Assembly (NCBI GenBank): GCA_029067085.1
Contig: JAIEFE010000018.1
Location: 172,374 to 236,373 of the forward strand
Length of the DNA stretch: 64,000 nucleotides
Direction of reading: 5' to 3'
DNA from: Lachnospiraceae bacterium
Lineage (GTDB): Bacteria > Bacillota > Clostridia > Lachnospirales > Lachnospiraceae
The position numbers and the translations under genes are program-made. Numbering within the stretch: the stretch's first letter is position 1; each line of letters starts with the position of its first letter. Shown here one piece after another: positions 7,047 through 16,330 of the stretch. The notes beneath the pieces are model-generated. The model did not search any database. It had not been told where the DNA came from and saw only the letters and a program-made list of their open reading frames with translations.

Positions 7047-8651
7047 TTACTCTTCGCTCACCACCCGCTCATCGTCCATGATCGCAGCAAACATAAGCAA
7101 CAGCTCCGCATTCAGATCCACCTGATTCATAATGCCCGTGGCTTCATCGACATTCCGGTAATTTCTTTCTCCCACGTCGTTCAGATAGGCGATGGACTGC
7201 AAATTTCTCCCCAGCATATAATGTAGATGATTTTCCAGCACAGTGGCATACTCATGATTGGTAATGATGTGATCCACCACTGCCAGTCTCGTCATATCCC
7301 GCAGCAGGCCTGCGTGACTGCCCTGTTTTTCATTCGTGTTCACCAACAGCTTAGACCCCTTCGAAGCAAAAGATATGGTCTCCACCTTCCACATCAGATT
7401 TTGAATCAAGGTACTGCAAAGCTTCATGTCCACCGTTTGCTTTGTGGAGAGATACGTCACGCATCCCCAAAAAGCAAAATCATTTTCAAGATCGGGTTCC
7501 GCGTTTTGATTCAAATAAGTCTTCACTACATTGTGATACTGATAACCGCCCGTAGCGCGATAAAGCTCCGTCGCCGCATGAAAATACTGCTCCTGAGAGA
7601 TATCTGCCAGATATTGCTCTGCATAGCGGTAAGCCCTGTCTGCCGCCTTCAGACAAAGCGTTGCAAATTCCAGATCATAGTTCTGATAGAGATAACTGAA
7701 CTTTGCCATCGCCGATGCAAAGTGAATTGTAGCATCCATGGTGATTCCGTCTATGTAGAGAATGTAGCCCGCCGTCTTGTTGTCAACAGAGCTGACGGAT
7801 GCATACACCGCTCCGCTCTTTGCATCCTGCATTTTAAGAAGCCAGTCAATCTCGTACTTCACCTCATCCAGAATGTCGGGAACCCCGTTCCCGCTCTCGG
7901 GAATCCCCATTGCGTCCCCAAAAGCATCCGGATAGAGCTCATAAGCGAGCAACATGGAGTTAATCGTCCGACACCCTTTCGCCACATCGCGGCTTCCGAT
8001 TTCATCCACATGCCAGCCACCTGACACATCCAGCCTGATCATCGCCTCCTCCTTCATCTGCGCCTCTCTGGAGTGGCAGGCATTGTGAGCCGCTTCTCCC
8101 GCAAGTTCCGCAGACAGAGTAAGACCGCAGCGGTTACAGTAATATTGTTTAAATACATTCTGGAAAAGCGCCTCATAAGGTTCCTCCGCAATCGCAAAGG
8201 TGTAAGACTGACCGATCGATGAAGCCTGAATGTAGTAGATTCCGGGTGTGTTAAAGTCCGTAAAATCCGCATAGCTGATATGCTTACCCACCGTCTCGTC
8301 AAAACCTTTCTGCTCGATCTTTCCCTTATAAACCTCACGTTCGGTCTTTGCATCAATAATCGTAAAATCTTCGGGCGGCTGCTCACTGTTAATCATTGCC
8401 AGCTTATTGCTCCCGCAGGGATAGCCAACCTGATCCACAAGAATGCTTGGCAGGCTCTGCGGCACCTCGTAGTCAAATTCCGGAGAAAGACCAAGACTGG
8501 TAAACTCGTCTCCCTCCTCACTTCCGGGCCGCCTCTGTGTCTGAAGCTCCTCAAGACCGCTGCAGCCCGTCAAAAGAAGGGCCATAACAAGCATAAAAGC
8601 TATTGTTTTTTGTCGTAGGATATTCTTTCGCATAGATTCATTGTAGCACAT
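7047..8651 (-). CDS. GH9-like lipoprotein, catalytic residues replaced
   Basis: A 534-aa lipoprotein (lipobox LLTGC, C30). After a linker comes a CelD_N-type Ig domain (about 68-155, starting PSILVDQVGYP), then a GH9 (alpha/alpha)6 barrel (about 160-525) recognised from DVSGGW and the family hallmark IPESGNGVPDILDE. In GH9 cellulases DVSGGW is followed by xDAGD, which carries the catalytic base; here it reads GGWHVDEIGSRD. At the C-terminus the general-acid motif NEVxxxxNA is MNQVDLNA, so the glutamate is Q510. The protein is probably a binding or sensing homologue and not an active cellulase. GGAAGG precedes the ATG, and its start overlaps the upstream amidohydrolase by 52 bp. Confidence 0.85.
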   Translation of the reverse strand: MCYNESMRKNILRQKTIAFMLVMALLLTGCSGLEELQTQRRPGSEEGDEFTSLGLSPEFDYEVPQSLPSILVDQVGYPCGSNKLAMINSEQPPEDFTIIDAKTEREVYKGKIEQKGFDETVGKHISYADFTDFNTPGIYYIQASSIGQSYTFAIAEEPYEALFQNVFKQYYCNRCGLTLSAELAGEAAHNACHSREAQMKEEAMIRLDVSGGWHVDEIGSRDVAKGCRTINSMLLAYELYPDAFGDAMGIPESGNGVPDILDEVKYEIDWLLKMQDAKSGAVYASVSSVDNKTAGYILYIDGITMDATIHFASAMAKFSYLYQNYDLEFATLCLKAADRAYRYAEQYLADISQEQYFHAATELYRATGGYQYHNVVKTYLNQNAEPDLENDFAFWGCVTYLSTKQTVDMKLCSTLIQNLMWKVETISFASKGSKLLVNTNEKQGSHAGLLRDMTRLAVVDHIITNHEYATVLENHLHYMLGRNLQSIAYLNDVGERNYRNVDEATGIMNQVDLNAELLLMFAAIMDDERVVSEE

Positions 8652-9799
8652 TTTTCATCCTTCCGATAGACGATTTTTCCGTCGATGAGGGTGTAGAGGG
8701 TTTCCGTAAATACCTCCATGGGATTTCCCGTAAATATGGCAATATCGGCGTCCTTACCCGGTGCAAGGCTTCCCACCCGCTCATCCACGCCGCAGATCTT
8801 TGCCGCGTTGATCGTAATCGCACGAAGTCCCTCCTCGAAAGCCATGCCGGATTTCACTGCCAGCCCTGCGCAGATTGGCAAAAACTGAATTTTGGATACA
8901 GGGTGATCTGTGGTGATAGCCGTCAATATCCCCCGTTCCGCCAAAAGCCCTGCTGTCTTAAATGCCATATTCTGCACCTCTATCTTGTTGCGGCTGGCCA
9001 TATCCGGCCCCACAATGGCAGGAAATCCCGCCTCCTTAAGCTCGTCCATGATCAAATGGCCTTCGCTGCAATGGTCAAGAGTCATCCGCAGTCCAAACTC
9101 TTTTGCAATTCGGACTGCTGTCAAAATATCATCAGCACGATGCACATGCGCCTTTAGTGGAATCTCTCCTCTCAGGACGGGAAGCCAGCATTCATAGCGA
9201 AAATCCATTGGCTCATCGACCTTCTTCTCTCGCTTTTCCTGATAGTTCTTTGCCTTGGTAAGTTCCTCTCTGAGCATGGCAGCTATGGCCATGCGGGTGG
9301 AGGGCGATGTGCCCTGACCGGAATAATTCACCTTGGGATTTTCTCCGAAAGCCACCTTCATCGCTGCGGGCGCTTTCACGATCATATGATCGATACAGCG
9401 CCCGTGCGTCTTCACAAAAGCAAACTGTCCACCCACGACATTTGCACTGCCAGGACCGATCATGGCGGAGGTGATACCTGCTGCCAGCGCATCGTTAAAA
9501 GCCGCATCCATGGGATTGATCGCATCAATGGCACGAAGCTGTGGTGTGATGGGATTCACCGTCTCGTTGCAGTCATCCCCCTCCATCCCCTTTTTCTCCT
9601 CCGTGATGCCCATGTGGCAGTGCGCCTCCACAATGCCCGGCATTACAAACGCACCTTGCACGTCCAAAATATCTCCATCCGTTTCGGGACAGTCCTCCAT
9701 TCTCCCGACAGCAGCAATCTTCCCCGCAGTGATCTGCACATAACCGTCCGGAAAATCCTGTCCCGTCATTGTCCTGATATCTCCGTGTATGATAAACAT
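8600..9799 (-). CDS. Imidazolonepropionase-like amidohydrolase
   Basis: A 399-aa cytoplasmic metal-dependent hydrolase. Motif order fits the subtype-I amidohydrolases: EAHCHMG (HxH metal ligands), KAHVHRADD, LDHCSEGH, and the TTDHP aspartate. The C-terminal strand GSLAPGKDADIAIFTGNPME completes the composite beta-sandwich. The group includes imidazolonepropionase and prolidase-like enzymes; the lack of other hut genes argues against a histidine pathway, so the substrate is unknown. GGAGGAATCA stands before the ATG. The last 52 bases overlap the GH9-like gene, which suggests one operon. Confidence 0.87.
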   Translation of the reverse strand: MFIIHGDIRTMTGQDFPDGYVQITAGKIAAVGRMEDCPETDGDILDVQGAFVMPGIVEAHCHMGITEEKKGMEGDDCNETVNPITPQLRAIDAINPMDAAFNDALAAGITSAMIGPGSANVVGGQFAFVKTHGRCIDHMIVKAPAAMKVAFGENPKVNYSGQGTSPSTRMAIAAMLREELTKAKNYQEKREKKVDEPMDFRYECWLPVLRGEIPLKAHVHRADDILTAVRIAKEFGLRMTLDHCSEGHLIMDELKEAGFPAIVGPDMASRNKIEVQNMAFKTAGLLAERGILTAITTDHPVSKIQFLPICAGLAVKSGMAFEEGLRAITINAAKICGVDERVGSLAPGKDADIAIFTGNPMEVFTETLYTLIDGKIVYRKDEKCATMNLCERISYDKKQ

Positions 9800-9842
9800 T
9801 GATTCCTCCGTGATTGATCCGATTCTTCGCCCGACAGATCCA

Positions 9843-10850
9843 CTAATTCAATTTTGTGAGAGGATTTACCGGATTCCCGTCTTTTGTCAGTTTGAAGTAG
9901 ACATTCGCGCCCTCCAGGCTGTAATACTTTGTGGGAACCGCCACAGTACCGATCGGATCGCCTACATTCACATAACTGCCCTCGGATACCGTAATATTTT
10001 CAAGCTGGCCGTAAGTTAACTCATAACCGTTTCCCAGTTCCATCACCACTGTGTTGCCCGTTGCAGGGTCATAACTGACAGAGTTCACTCGTCCGTTTGC
10101 CGCCGCACCGATGCTCTCGCCCTGCGTTGCAGCAATTACAATAGCCGGATTGTATTTATACTGATCCAGCGTCGGAAAGTATATGGTCTGATCCATGCTG
10201 TAATTGATCAACACATCACCGACGATAGGCCACACGAGATTGTCCTCTTCGCCAAAGGCTAGCTCCGGCTGTACCGAGGTGGAGATTCCTTCCGTCTGCA
10301 CATCGCCGCTCATAACGGTATCTACCGTCTCGTCAAACATCCCTGCCTCTTCCTGCTCTTCCTCGCTTCCATTGCTCTTTTTCTTTGCATCTGATTTTTT
10401 TACGGGATCATCCTTTTTGCTCTGCTCTTCCCTCTGTTTATCCTCTTCCTTTTTCGATTCCTCTATTGCTTCACTGATCGTCTTAACATCATCTTGACCA
10501 GTCCGGTCACTCCCCGTGCTGCTCTTCTTTTTCTGACTTCCCGTCCCGGTATTTTCCGCGTTCTCCACATGCAGGGAATTTGCCTCCTGAAAGCTGGGAT
10601 CGTAGTCCAGATCGTCGGTACCGATGTCCGCAAAAAGCGTGTCAAGCTCTTCTCCCGACACCATGTTCTCCGCAAGCTCTGCGCTGCTTTGCTCAAGCGT
10701 CTCGAAGTCCACAACATAATTCTCACGCTCGGCACGATTACTGTTTTTCACGTAAACGCCGGTCACTGTCAGCGCCGTCAATACAAACACTGAGGACGCC
10801 AGCATGATGATCCTCTCTTTTCTGATATCATTTCTATTTCTTCTCGCCAT
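9843..10850 (-). CDS. spoIIQ: SpoIIQ-like forespore protein with degenerate LytM (M23) domain
   Basis: 335 aa from the ATG at 10850, chosen because AGGAGG lies 8 bases upstream; the track start at 10916 has none. One N-terminal membrane helix follows a basic start (MARRNRNDIRKERI), then a long charged low-complexity linker, then an M23/LytM fold (about 210-335, starting LVWPIVGDVL). The zinc site is lost: HxxxD becomes N-P-A-I-V, YGHL becomes YGQL, and HLHFE becomes NVYFKL. SpoIIQ bridges to SpoIIIAH across the engulfed forespore, and some family members lack catalysis. Support for the name comes from the SpoIID-like gene just upstream and a sigma-F-like promoter. Assignment is by context and fold. 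Confidence 0.78.
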   Translation of the reverse strand: MARRNRNDIRKERIIMLASSVFVLTALTVTGVYVKNSNRAERENYVVDFETLEQSSAELAENMVSGEELDTLFADIGTDDLDYDPSFQEANSLHVENAENTGTGSQKKKSSTGSDRTGQDDVKTISEAIEESKKEEDKQREEQSKKDDPVKKSDAKKKSNGSEEEQEEAGMFDETVDTVMSGDVQTEGISTSVQPELAFGEEDNLVWPIVGDVLINYSMDQTIYFPTLDQYKYNPAIVIAATQGESIGAAANGRVNSVSYDPATGNTVVMELGNGYELTYGQLENITVSEGSYVNVGDPIGTVAVPTKYYSLEGANVYFKLTKDGNPVNPLTKLN

Positions 10851-10931
10851 GAAACTCGCCTCCTGTTTTTCTCCCGATGCCAACATCTCCCGATATCTGG
10901 CGGGTTTTTGATCCACCGGGTTTCATGGTGA

Positions 10932-10960
10932 TAGTTTTACCCTTTTTTTCCGCTTTATTC
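10932..10960 (-). promoter_or_regulatory. Sigma-F-like forespore promoter of spoIIQ
   Basis: On the minus strand GAATA (10960-10956) is followed after 14 bases by GGTAAAACTA (10941-10932), a full match to the sigma-F -10 consensus GGNRANAMTR. It overlaps the spoIID stop codon and would give spoIIQ its own forespore transcript with a leader of about 75 bases. Confidence 0.6.
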
Positions 10961-11605
10961 AAATTTTGCTAATTCTGACTCAAAAAAGAAATGCTCGAGA
11001 ATCTCCTGCCAGTTATTTCCCTTCTGTGCCAGACTTTCCGCTTCCTTCTGATTCATGGCAAACTCCTGTCCTCCGGCCGCCACATAACAAAACGATTTCT
11101 CTCCCTCCCCCGTCAACTGCAGTGATGAGGCCCTTACCGGTTCGCTGCGATAAGTCAGGATCGTTCCCGCCGTAGCTTCCACCGCCCGCCTGCACGCCGC
11201 AAGCTCTGCCGCATCTTCATATCCGCCATAAAAACGTGAAAGTTCCTCTGCCTCCAAAAAAATAGTTTTCTCGCTCTGCTCTGTGTAGCGTGCCGCAAGC
11301 TCCGTCCGCAAAAGCACTGCTTGGGCCTTCAAAGCCTCCGCCTCACTCTCCTCCGGCATGATCAGCAGGAGCAGATACGTCAGATATTCCTCCACGGGAA
11401 GCTCCCATATGCCCCAGGAGAGCGACGCTTCCACCATACGCACATCCTGCTGTCCTTTCCCTTCTGTCTTCCGAAGCTTCGCTGTCTCCTCTCCCACGTG
11501 TCCCCAGAGACAGGCACAGACATATGGCAGCAAAAAAACAAACAGAAGGAAGCTTAACGCATCCCTCCTGTTTGATTTTTTTGAGACGATTCCATTGTTT
11601 TTCAT
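10955..11605 (-). CDS. spoIID: SpoIID-like sporulation protein, catalytic glutamate missing
   Basis: 216 aa from the ATG at 11605; a GTG at 11617 is the track start and remains possible. A basic N-terminus and one membrane helix (LSFLLFVFLLPYVCACLWG) are followed by the SpoIID/LytB signature LPVEEYLTYLLLLIMPEESEAEALKAQAVLLRTELA. In SpoIID lytic transglycosylases this reads VVAAEMPASF, where the glutamate is catalytic; here that glutamate position is isoleucine (about residue 82). The protein is also much shorter than B. subtilis SpoIID (343 aa). The gene order spoIID then spoIIQ is usual in Clostridia, which supports the name despite low similarity. Confidence 0.75.
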   Translation of the reverse strand: MKNNGIVSKKSNRRDALSFLLFVFLLPYVCACLWGHVGEETAKLRKTEGKGQQDVRMVEASLSWGIWELPVEEYLTYLLLLIMPEESEAEALKAQAVLLRTELAARYTEQSEKTIFLEAEELSRFYGGYEDAAELAACRRAVEATAGTILTYRSEPVRASSLQLTGEGEKSFCYVAAGGQEFAMNQKEAESLAQKGNNWQEILEHFFFESELAKFE

Positions 11606-11625
11606 GCGACACCCCACATATTCTA

Positions 11626-11654
11626 TTCCTATGTGGCTGTCTTTGTTTTTATAC
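11626..11654 (-). promoter_or_regulatory. Possible sigma-E promoter of spoIID
   Basis: GTATAAA (11654-11648) and CATAGGAA (11633-11626) are 14 bases apart, the usual sigma-E spacing, with a conserved CATA core but a weak second half. The -10 lies inside a hairpin CCACATA/TATGTGG that covers the start region. Confidence 0.35.
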
Positions 11655-11683
11655 GTTCTGTTTTTCAGATATTTAAATACTTC

Positions 11684-12748
11684 TCACGCTTCTTTCTCAT
11701 AGGTCGCCATGTCCACATGCTGAATCGTAGACACCGTGCCGTTTTCGTACAGGAAGATACCCGTGCTGCGGATCATGGCATTGGTCTCGTTCGTCTTCGC
11801 GGAATTCAAGGAAAACTGCGTTCCAACCCGAGAGAGGCCGATGGCGCCCACGCCCAGATCGGAGAGATGATAGAGCTTATCCTTTCCGTCCTCGTCCTTT
11901 GTCCAGATGAGAAGCTTTTCCCAGATAGGATCTGCCTCGTCGATCCAGCCGTTGCCGTCCGCGTCATAGCGGGAGAGATCCCGGAAGCCGTCGCCGCTCT
12001 TTGTGCCGAACAGTTCGCTTCCATCATTGATCTCTCCATCCCCGTTCAGATCGAGCGCCAGAAACCCGCTGCCCGCCTGCAGGCTGGAGATTTCCTCCTT
12101 TGTGCCGTCGCAGTCCAGGTCAAAGAAGAATTTCTGATCGGAGACCTTTGCGATATTGCTGTCCAGATTGATCACAAGCGGATCGCGGAAGGTCTGGATG
12201 GAAGTAACGTAGTTCTCCTCATAATATTCCTGAAAACTGCGGCTCATGCCAAGCTCCAGATTGAAGGACAACTCCCTTCCGTCCGCGGTCTTTACCGTAC
12301 CCTGCGTGGAGAAGGTCGTACACTCCTCCTCGCTGTGAAAGCGTGTCATCTGATAACCGTTCACCGCGTACATCGTACTGCCTGCGTTTCCTCCCGTAAA
12401 GAAGTCGAAACCACTCCTCTTGCTGTGAAAACGGAATAAAAGTTCCATCAAAAAGTCCACGCACTGCTGCTTGATGCTGCGCACAGCCTCCCTCTCATCG
12501 TTTCTCGTAGAGAGCTGCCAGGCGCCCGTGGTATTCTGCATATGTGTGGAGAGATCATACAGCTTTGCCCGATCGCCGTCCTCCCCCTCCGCAGTCTTTT
12601 CTCCAGCGCCGAACTGATTCTCGAAAAGTGAATTCAGTCCGCCCATCCCGCCCGTAATCGTGCCACGCACACCCCGTGCGCTCGCCTTCGTGACCGCGCG
12701 GTAGGTTCTGGTAGACTGCATTCCTATGGTGCCGGAATCAATGATCAA
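11684..12748 (-). CDS. Calcium-binding-repeat (EF-hand-like) protein of unknown role
   Basis: 354 aa if started at the TTG at 12748, which has AGGAGG 5 bases upstream and yields MIIDSGTIGMQSTRTY, the kind of start I associate with this family; the track's TTG at 12769 lies too close to its GGAGG. No signal peptide or membrane helix. The central part has acidic loops of EF-hand or dockerin type: DLDCDGTKEE, DLNGDGEINDGSELFG and DADGNGWIDEAD (about residues 205-275). The combination DPLVINLD ... GSELFGT ... WTKDEDGKDKLY occurs in a widespread clostridial and proteobacterial family without established function. It lies 78 bp upstream of spoIID in the same direction. Confidence 0.7.
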   Translation of the reverse strand: MIIDSGTIGMQSTRTYRAVTKASARGVRGTITGGMGGLNSLFENQFGAGEKTAEGEDGDRAKLYDLSTHMQNTTGAWQLSTRNDEREAVRSIKQQCVDFLMELLFRFHSKRSGFDFFTGGNAGSTMYAVNGYQMTRFHSEEECTTFSTQGTVKTADGRELSFNLELGMSRSFQEYYEENYVTSIQTFRDPLVINLDSNIAKVSDQKFFFDLDCDGTKEEISSLQAGSGFLALDLNGDGEINDGSELFGTKSGDGFRDLSRYDADGNGWIDEADPIWEKLLIWTKDEDGKDKLYHLSDLGVGAIGLSRVGTQFSLNSAKTNETNAMIRSTGIFLYENGTVSTIQHVDMATYEKEA

Positions 12749-12824
12749 TATTCCCTCCTTTTGTGTCAAGCCTCCTTCTACGCCTGTCTGTGCACCAAAC
12801 AGCGCCTTCCCTTGCGCGTGGCAG

Positions 12825-12875
12825 TAAAAAAGACGGCATCTTTACGGAAATTCCTTTTCCCTAAAAAATACCGTC
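12825..12875 (-). terminator. Rho-independent terminator after the LamG gene
   Basis: On the minus strand GACGGTAT and ATGCCGTC form an outer stem, GGAATTTCC a possible inner dyad, followed by TTTTTTA. It lies about 100 bp past the stop of the gene at 12970. The remainder of the 221-bp gap holds no supported ORF. Confidence 0.65.
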
Positions 12876-12969
12876 CCTGGTCTCAACATCATACAAATTT
12901 CAGTAAAGAAAAACTCCGGCCATGAGCTTTCCTCTCTGTATTTTATATATCGGACTTTTTTCTGTTTTC

Positions 12970-13968
12970 TTAACCCGTCTGTGTATATGCGGTGTACATA
13001 CTGCTGATCTGACTCTCATCCAACACGTGATTCCAGATATGGATCTCATCATAACTGGCGCGAAACAGCTCGTCAAAACAGTTGATCCCCAGATAGGCAT
13101 TCACGCCTTCCTCCTCCAGATGCAGCCTGGAGACTAATCCGGAACCTATCATCTCGCTGTTCAGGTACAGGTAACCCATCACCTTGTTCGGATCCTCCCC
13201 CGACTTCTGGGAGGCATCCACACAGATCGTGATATAATTCCAGACGTTTAGCGAGATGCACCGCTTATCCTCCATGGAGGGACGAACTTCACAGGAATTG
13301 CCGAATACTGCGTCTATGGTATTAAAGACAGGCACAACCTGCGTTCCGTCCTCCGCGGTCTTTTTATTGAAGGAGAGAAAGCTCTGACTTTCTCCCACAT
13401 CCAAAAGGTGGGAACCGATCAACAGAAAAGGCGACCAGTCCCGCAGCTCATCCGCTCGAAACCAGAAAGATATGGTATAGGAATCCGCGAGCGCATCCAC
13501 CCCCAGCAGCTCTACACCGTAGCTGCCGTCCAGATAGATGGCATCGCCCTCCATCCCTTCGGTAAACAGGGGCTGTACATCCTGTGTCTGCACAGGATAG
13601 GTTCCCTCGTTGAAACGTCCGACATCGCCCGACCTTGTCACTACCGACGCATCACCCAATTTCCCGTTAAAGGAAAAACTGAAATCTGCCTTCGGTACGC
13701 CGCTTAAGAGCACATCCTTCACAATCTCTTTGGAGGAATCCACCTCCGGCTCCTCCTGCGTCGGTACAAGCTCCGGCAGAGCAATGGAAAGCGCGGCTTC
13801 CTCCGCCCCGGTCTCCTGACGCTGCACACTCCCGCCTGCATCGCTATTTTGTTGTGTCCCACTCCGAAAGGCTATATACCCAAATACGGCAACGACAGCA
13901 GTGACGATCACTGCCAGACTCCGACGACGCCAAAGCCTCCCTGATTCACTTTTTACCCCATCAGACAT
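12970..13968 (-). CDS. Membrane-anchored LamG/concanavalin-like protein
   Basis: A 332-aa protein with one N-terminal membrane helix (SLAVIVTAVVAVFGYIAF, about residues 17-34) after a basic start, so the rest is extracytoplasmic. A spacer rich in E, Q and S follows. Residues about 120-325 form a LamG/concanavalin-A-type jelly roll: GDAIYLDGSYGVELLG, YTISFWFRADELRDWSPFLLIG, and the closing strand YDEIHIWNHVLDESQISSMY. LamG domains bind carbohydrate or protein; no catalytic residues of a glycosidase family are visible. Ligand unknown. It sits upstream of the calcium-binding-repeat gene but is separated from it by a terminator. Confidence 0.75.
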   Translation of the reverse strand: MSDGVKSESGRLWRRRSLAVIVTAVVAVFGYIAFRSGTQQNSDAGGSVQRQETGAEEAALSIALPELVPTQEEPEVDSSKEIVKDVLLSGVPKADFSFSFNGKLGDASVVTRSGDVGRFNEGTYPVQTQDVQPLFTEGMEGDAIYLDGSYGVELLGVDALADSYTISFWFRADELRDWSPFLLIGSHLLDVGESQSFLSFNKKTAEDGTQVVPVFNTIDAVFGNSCEVRPSMEDKRCISLNVWNYITICVDASQKSGEDPNKVMGYLYLNSEMIGSGLVSRLHLEEEGVNAYLGINCFDELFRASYDEIHIWNHVLDESQISSMYTAYTQTG

Positions 13969-14032
13969 AACGCCCCAATACTTGCTCTTTCCTTTGTCTC
14001 CTTTATTACCGCTGTAATTTTGACTTATCTAG

Positions 14033-16330
14033 TCAATCCACCCTGTTATAATTGATGAGACAGCCTTTCAAAATGATCTGCCTCTCCTCATCCGTCAGCT
14101 CTCCCAGCGTCATCGTGAACGGAACGAGTTTTCCCTCATCCACGGACACGCGGTAAGCCTCAATGGTCTCCGCCTTTTCCTCGACTGCCTTTCTGATGCC
14201 CGGAAGGAAGAGGTAGTCAAGATTGCTGAAGGGCAGCTCACCCGCCTCGATCAGGAAAGGCAGCATTCCCCAGTTGATCAGGTTCGACCGATACCGCTTC
14301 GTGGCATATTCATTCGCTATGTTAGCCCAGCCGCCAAGCACCTTCTGGCAGCTTGCGGCCTGTTCCCTTGCGGAGCCGTCTCCGGGCTTCACCGCAAAGA
14401 TCGTGGAACCAAATCCGGTATTCTCGTGGGAAGCGTCCGCAAAAGTTTTCTTCACCACACCCATCAAAGGTTTCACGTCCGGGTGTGCCTGACAGGGATG
14501 CTCTCCTGCCATTCTGGCCTTTTCCGCCCTCTGGATATCCTTCGCTCTTCCCACATATTCGGGATCTTTCCTGGAGAGTGCAAACTCCGCAAGCCCCAGC
14601 GGATTGGAACGGTAGGAGGATGTCTCCCCCGAAGGGATCAGCTCGTCCGTCGTGGTAACGGGATCATGAATCTCCGAGACCACCCGCAGCACCAGATTCT
14701 CCGGCAGCGCACCCATTGCGGGCCAGTCCTTGATATTCGGTCCGAACTGGATCTCCACGCTTTCATCTGCCACACCCTTGGAATCAAAGACGCGGTTCTT
14801 ATAGATATTTGCGTCAAAATGATATTTGTATGTTCCGATCTCACCGTCAAATTCCGTCGCTGACGTGAGAACTCCCTTATTTGCTGCCGTTGCAGCGATG
14901 GAGCGGGCATCCATGAGCGCCACGGAAGAGATCTGTCCGTTCTGCAGCTTAGAGCCTTCTCTGTTGGGGAAGTTTCTCGTAGAATGACGGATACTGAAGG
15001 CGTTGTTCGCCGGCGTGTCACCCGCGCCAAAGCAGGGACCGCAGAACGCCGTCTTAAGCACTGCTCCCGTCTCTAAAATTGCCGCCGCACAGCCGTTTTT
15101 GATCAGTTCCATATAGACCGGCATGGAAGCAGGATACACACTCAATGTAAAACCGTCCGCACCGATATTTGTACCGCGCAGAATGTCCGCAGCCGCGCAG
15201 ATATTCTCGAAGCCGCCGCCAGCACAACCCGCAATGATGCCCTGATCCACCATAAACTTACCGTCCACGATCTTTTCCTGTAAAGAGTAAGGTACTGCAC
15301 CGTCCAGACTCACCTTGGCACGCTCTTCCACGTCGTGGAGCACGTCTTTTAAGTTTGCGTTCACCTCGTCGATCGTGTAGGTGTTGCTGGGATGGAAAGG
15401 CATGGCGATCATGGGACGGATTTTCGACAGATCCACCTTGATCATGCCGTCATAATAAGCTGTTTCTCCCGGACTTAACTCCTTGTAATCTTCCGTTCTT
15501 CCGTGAATCTCATAAAATTCTTTGATCTTGTCGTCGGTCTGCCAGATGGAAGATAAGCATGTCGTCTCAGTGGTCATGACATCGATACCGATTCGGAAAT
15601 CCGCACTTAAAGACGCCACGCCGGGCCCTACAAATTCCATCACCTTATTTTTCACATAACCCTTGTCAAACACCGCACCGATGATCGCGAGAGCTACATC
15701 CTGCGGTCCCACGCCCTTTACGGGTTCACCCGTCAGATACACGGCAACAACGCCGGGCATATTGATATCATAAGTCTGGGACAACAGCTGCTTCACCAGC
15801 TCCGGACCGCCCTCGCCCATTGCCATCGTACCCAGCGCGCCATAACGCGTATGAGAGTCGGAACCTAAGATCATCTTACCGCCTCCGGCAAGCATCTCTC
15901 TCGCATACTGATGAATGACAGCCTGATGCGGGGGTACATAAACGCCGCCGTACTTCTTCGCACAGGTCAGACCAAACATGTGGTCATCCTCGTTGATCGT
16001 GCCGCCCACTGCACAGAGAGAATTGTGGCAGTTTGTCAGCACATAGGGAATCGGAAATTTTGTAAGCCCCGATGCCCTTGCGGTCTGTATAATACCCACG
16101 AAAGTGATATCGTGGGATGTAAGTTTATCAAATTTGATTTTCAGCTTATCCATATTGCCGGAGGTATTATGCTCCTGCAATATACCGTAAGCCATTGTAC
16201 TCTTGGCTGCTTCCTCCCTGGAAATTTCCTTTCCCGTCCTGTTCTTGATCTGTGCCGCCGCCTCCGGACCGTCCGAAATAACATCCGTCCCGTTTATCAG
16301 ATAGGCTCCGCCCTGTGTCAATTGAATCAT
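14033..16330 (-). CDS. Aconitase-superfamily hydratase (YbhJ-like)
   Basis: A 765-aa predicted [4Fe-4S] hydro-lyase similar in size and sequence style to E. coli YbhJ (753 aa), a putative hydratase of the aconitase superfamily. Visible signatures are [12 protein letters not shown] (substrate-binding serine/histidine region), the cluster cysteines in TNCHNSL and [16 protein letters not shown], and the swivel-domain stretch [14 protein letters not shown]. The substrate is not established for this subgroup; citrate isomerisation should not be assumed. The ATG is preceded by GAGGAAAAAG and overlaps the stop of the acyltransferase gene by four bases. Just after its stop is a small dyad TTGACT/AGTCAA that recurs in the remnant at 17.45 kb. 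Confidence 0.85.
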   Translation of the reverse strand: MIQLTQGGAYLINGTDVISDGPEAAAQIKNRTGKEISREEAAKSTMAYGILQEHNTSGNMDKLKIKFDKLTSHDITFVGIIQTARASGLTKFPIPYVLTNCHNSLCAVGGTINEDDHMFGLTCAKKYGGVYVPPHQAVIHQYAREMLAGGGKMILGSDSHTRYGALGTMAMGEGGPELVKQLLSQTYDINMPGVVAVYLTGEPVKGVGPQDVALAIIGAVFDKGYVKNKVMEFVGPGVASLSADFRIGIDVMTTETTCLSSIWQTDDKIKEFYEIHGRTEDYKELSPGETAYYDGMIKVDLSKIRPMIAMPFHPSNTYTIDEVNANLKDVLHDVEERAKVSLDGAVPYSLQEKIVDGKFMVDQGIIAGCAGGGFENICAAADILRGTNIGADGFTLSVYPASMPVYMELIKNGCAAAILETGAVLKTAFCGPCFGAGDTPANNAFSIRHSTRNFPNREGSKLQNGQISSVALMDARSIAATAANKGVLTSATEFDGEIGTYKYHFDANIYKNRVFDSKGVADESVEIQFGPNIKDWPAMGALPENLVLRVVSEIHDPVTTTDELIPSGETSSYRSNPLGLAEFALSRKDPEYVGRAKDIQRAEKARMAGEHPCQAHPDVKPLMGVVKKTFADASHENTGFGSTIFAVKPGDGSAREQAASCQKVLGGWANIANEYATKRYRSNLINWGMLPFLIEAGELPFSNLDYLFLPGIRKAVEEKAETIEAYRVSVDEGKLVPFTMTLGELTDEERQIILKGCLINYNRVD

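Noticed and set aside
12825-12875. Possible riboswitch aptamer downstream of the LamG gene
   Set aside because: No match to an aptamer I know; stem plus T tract after a stop codon is better explained as a terminator.
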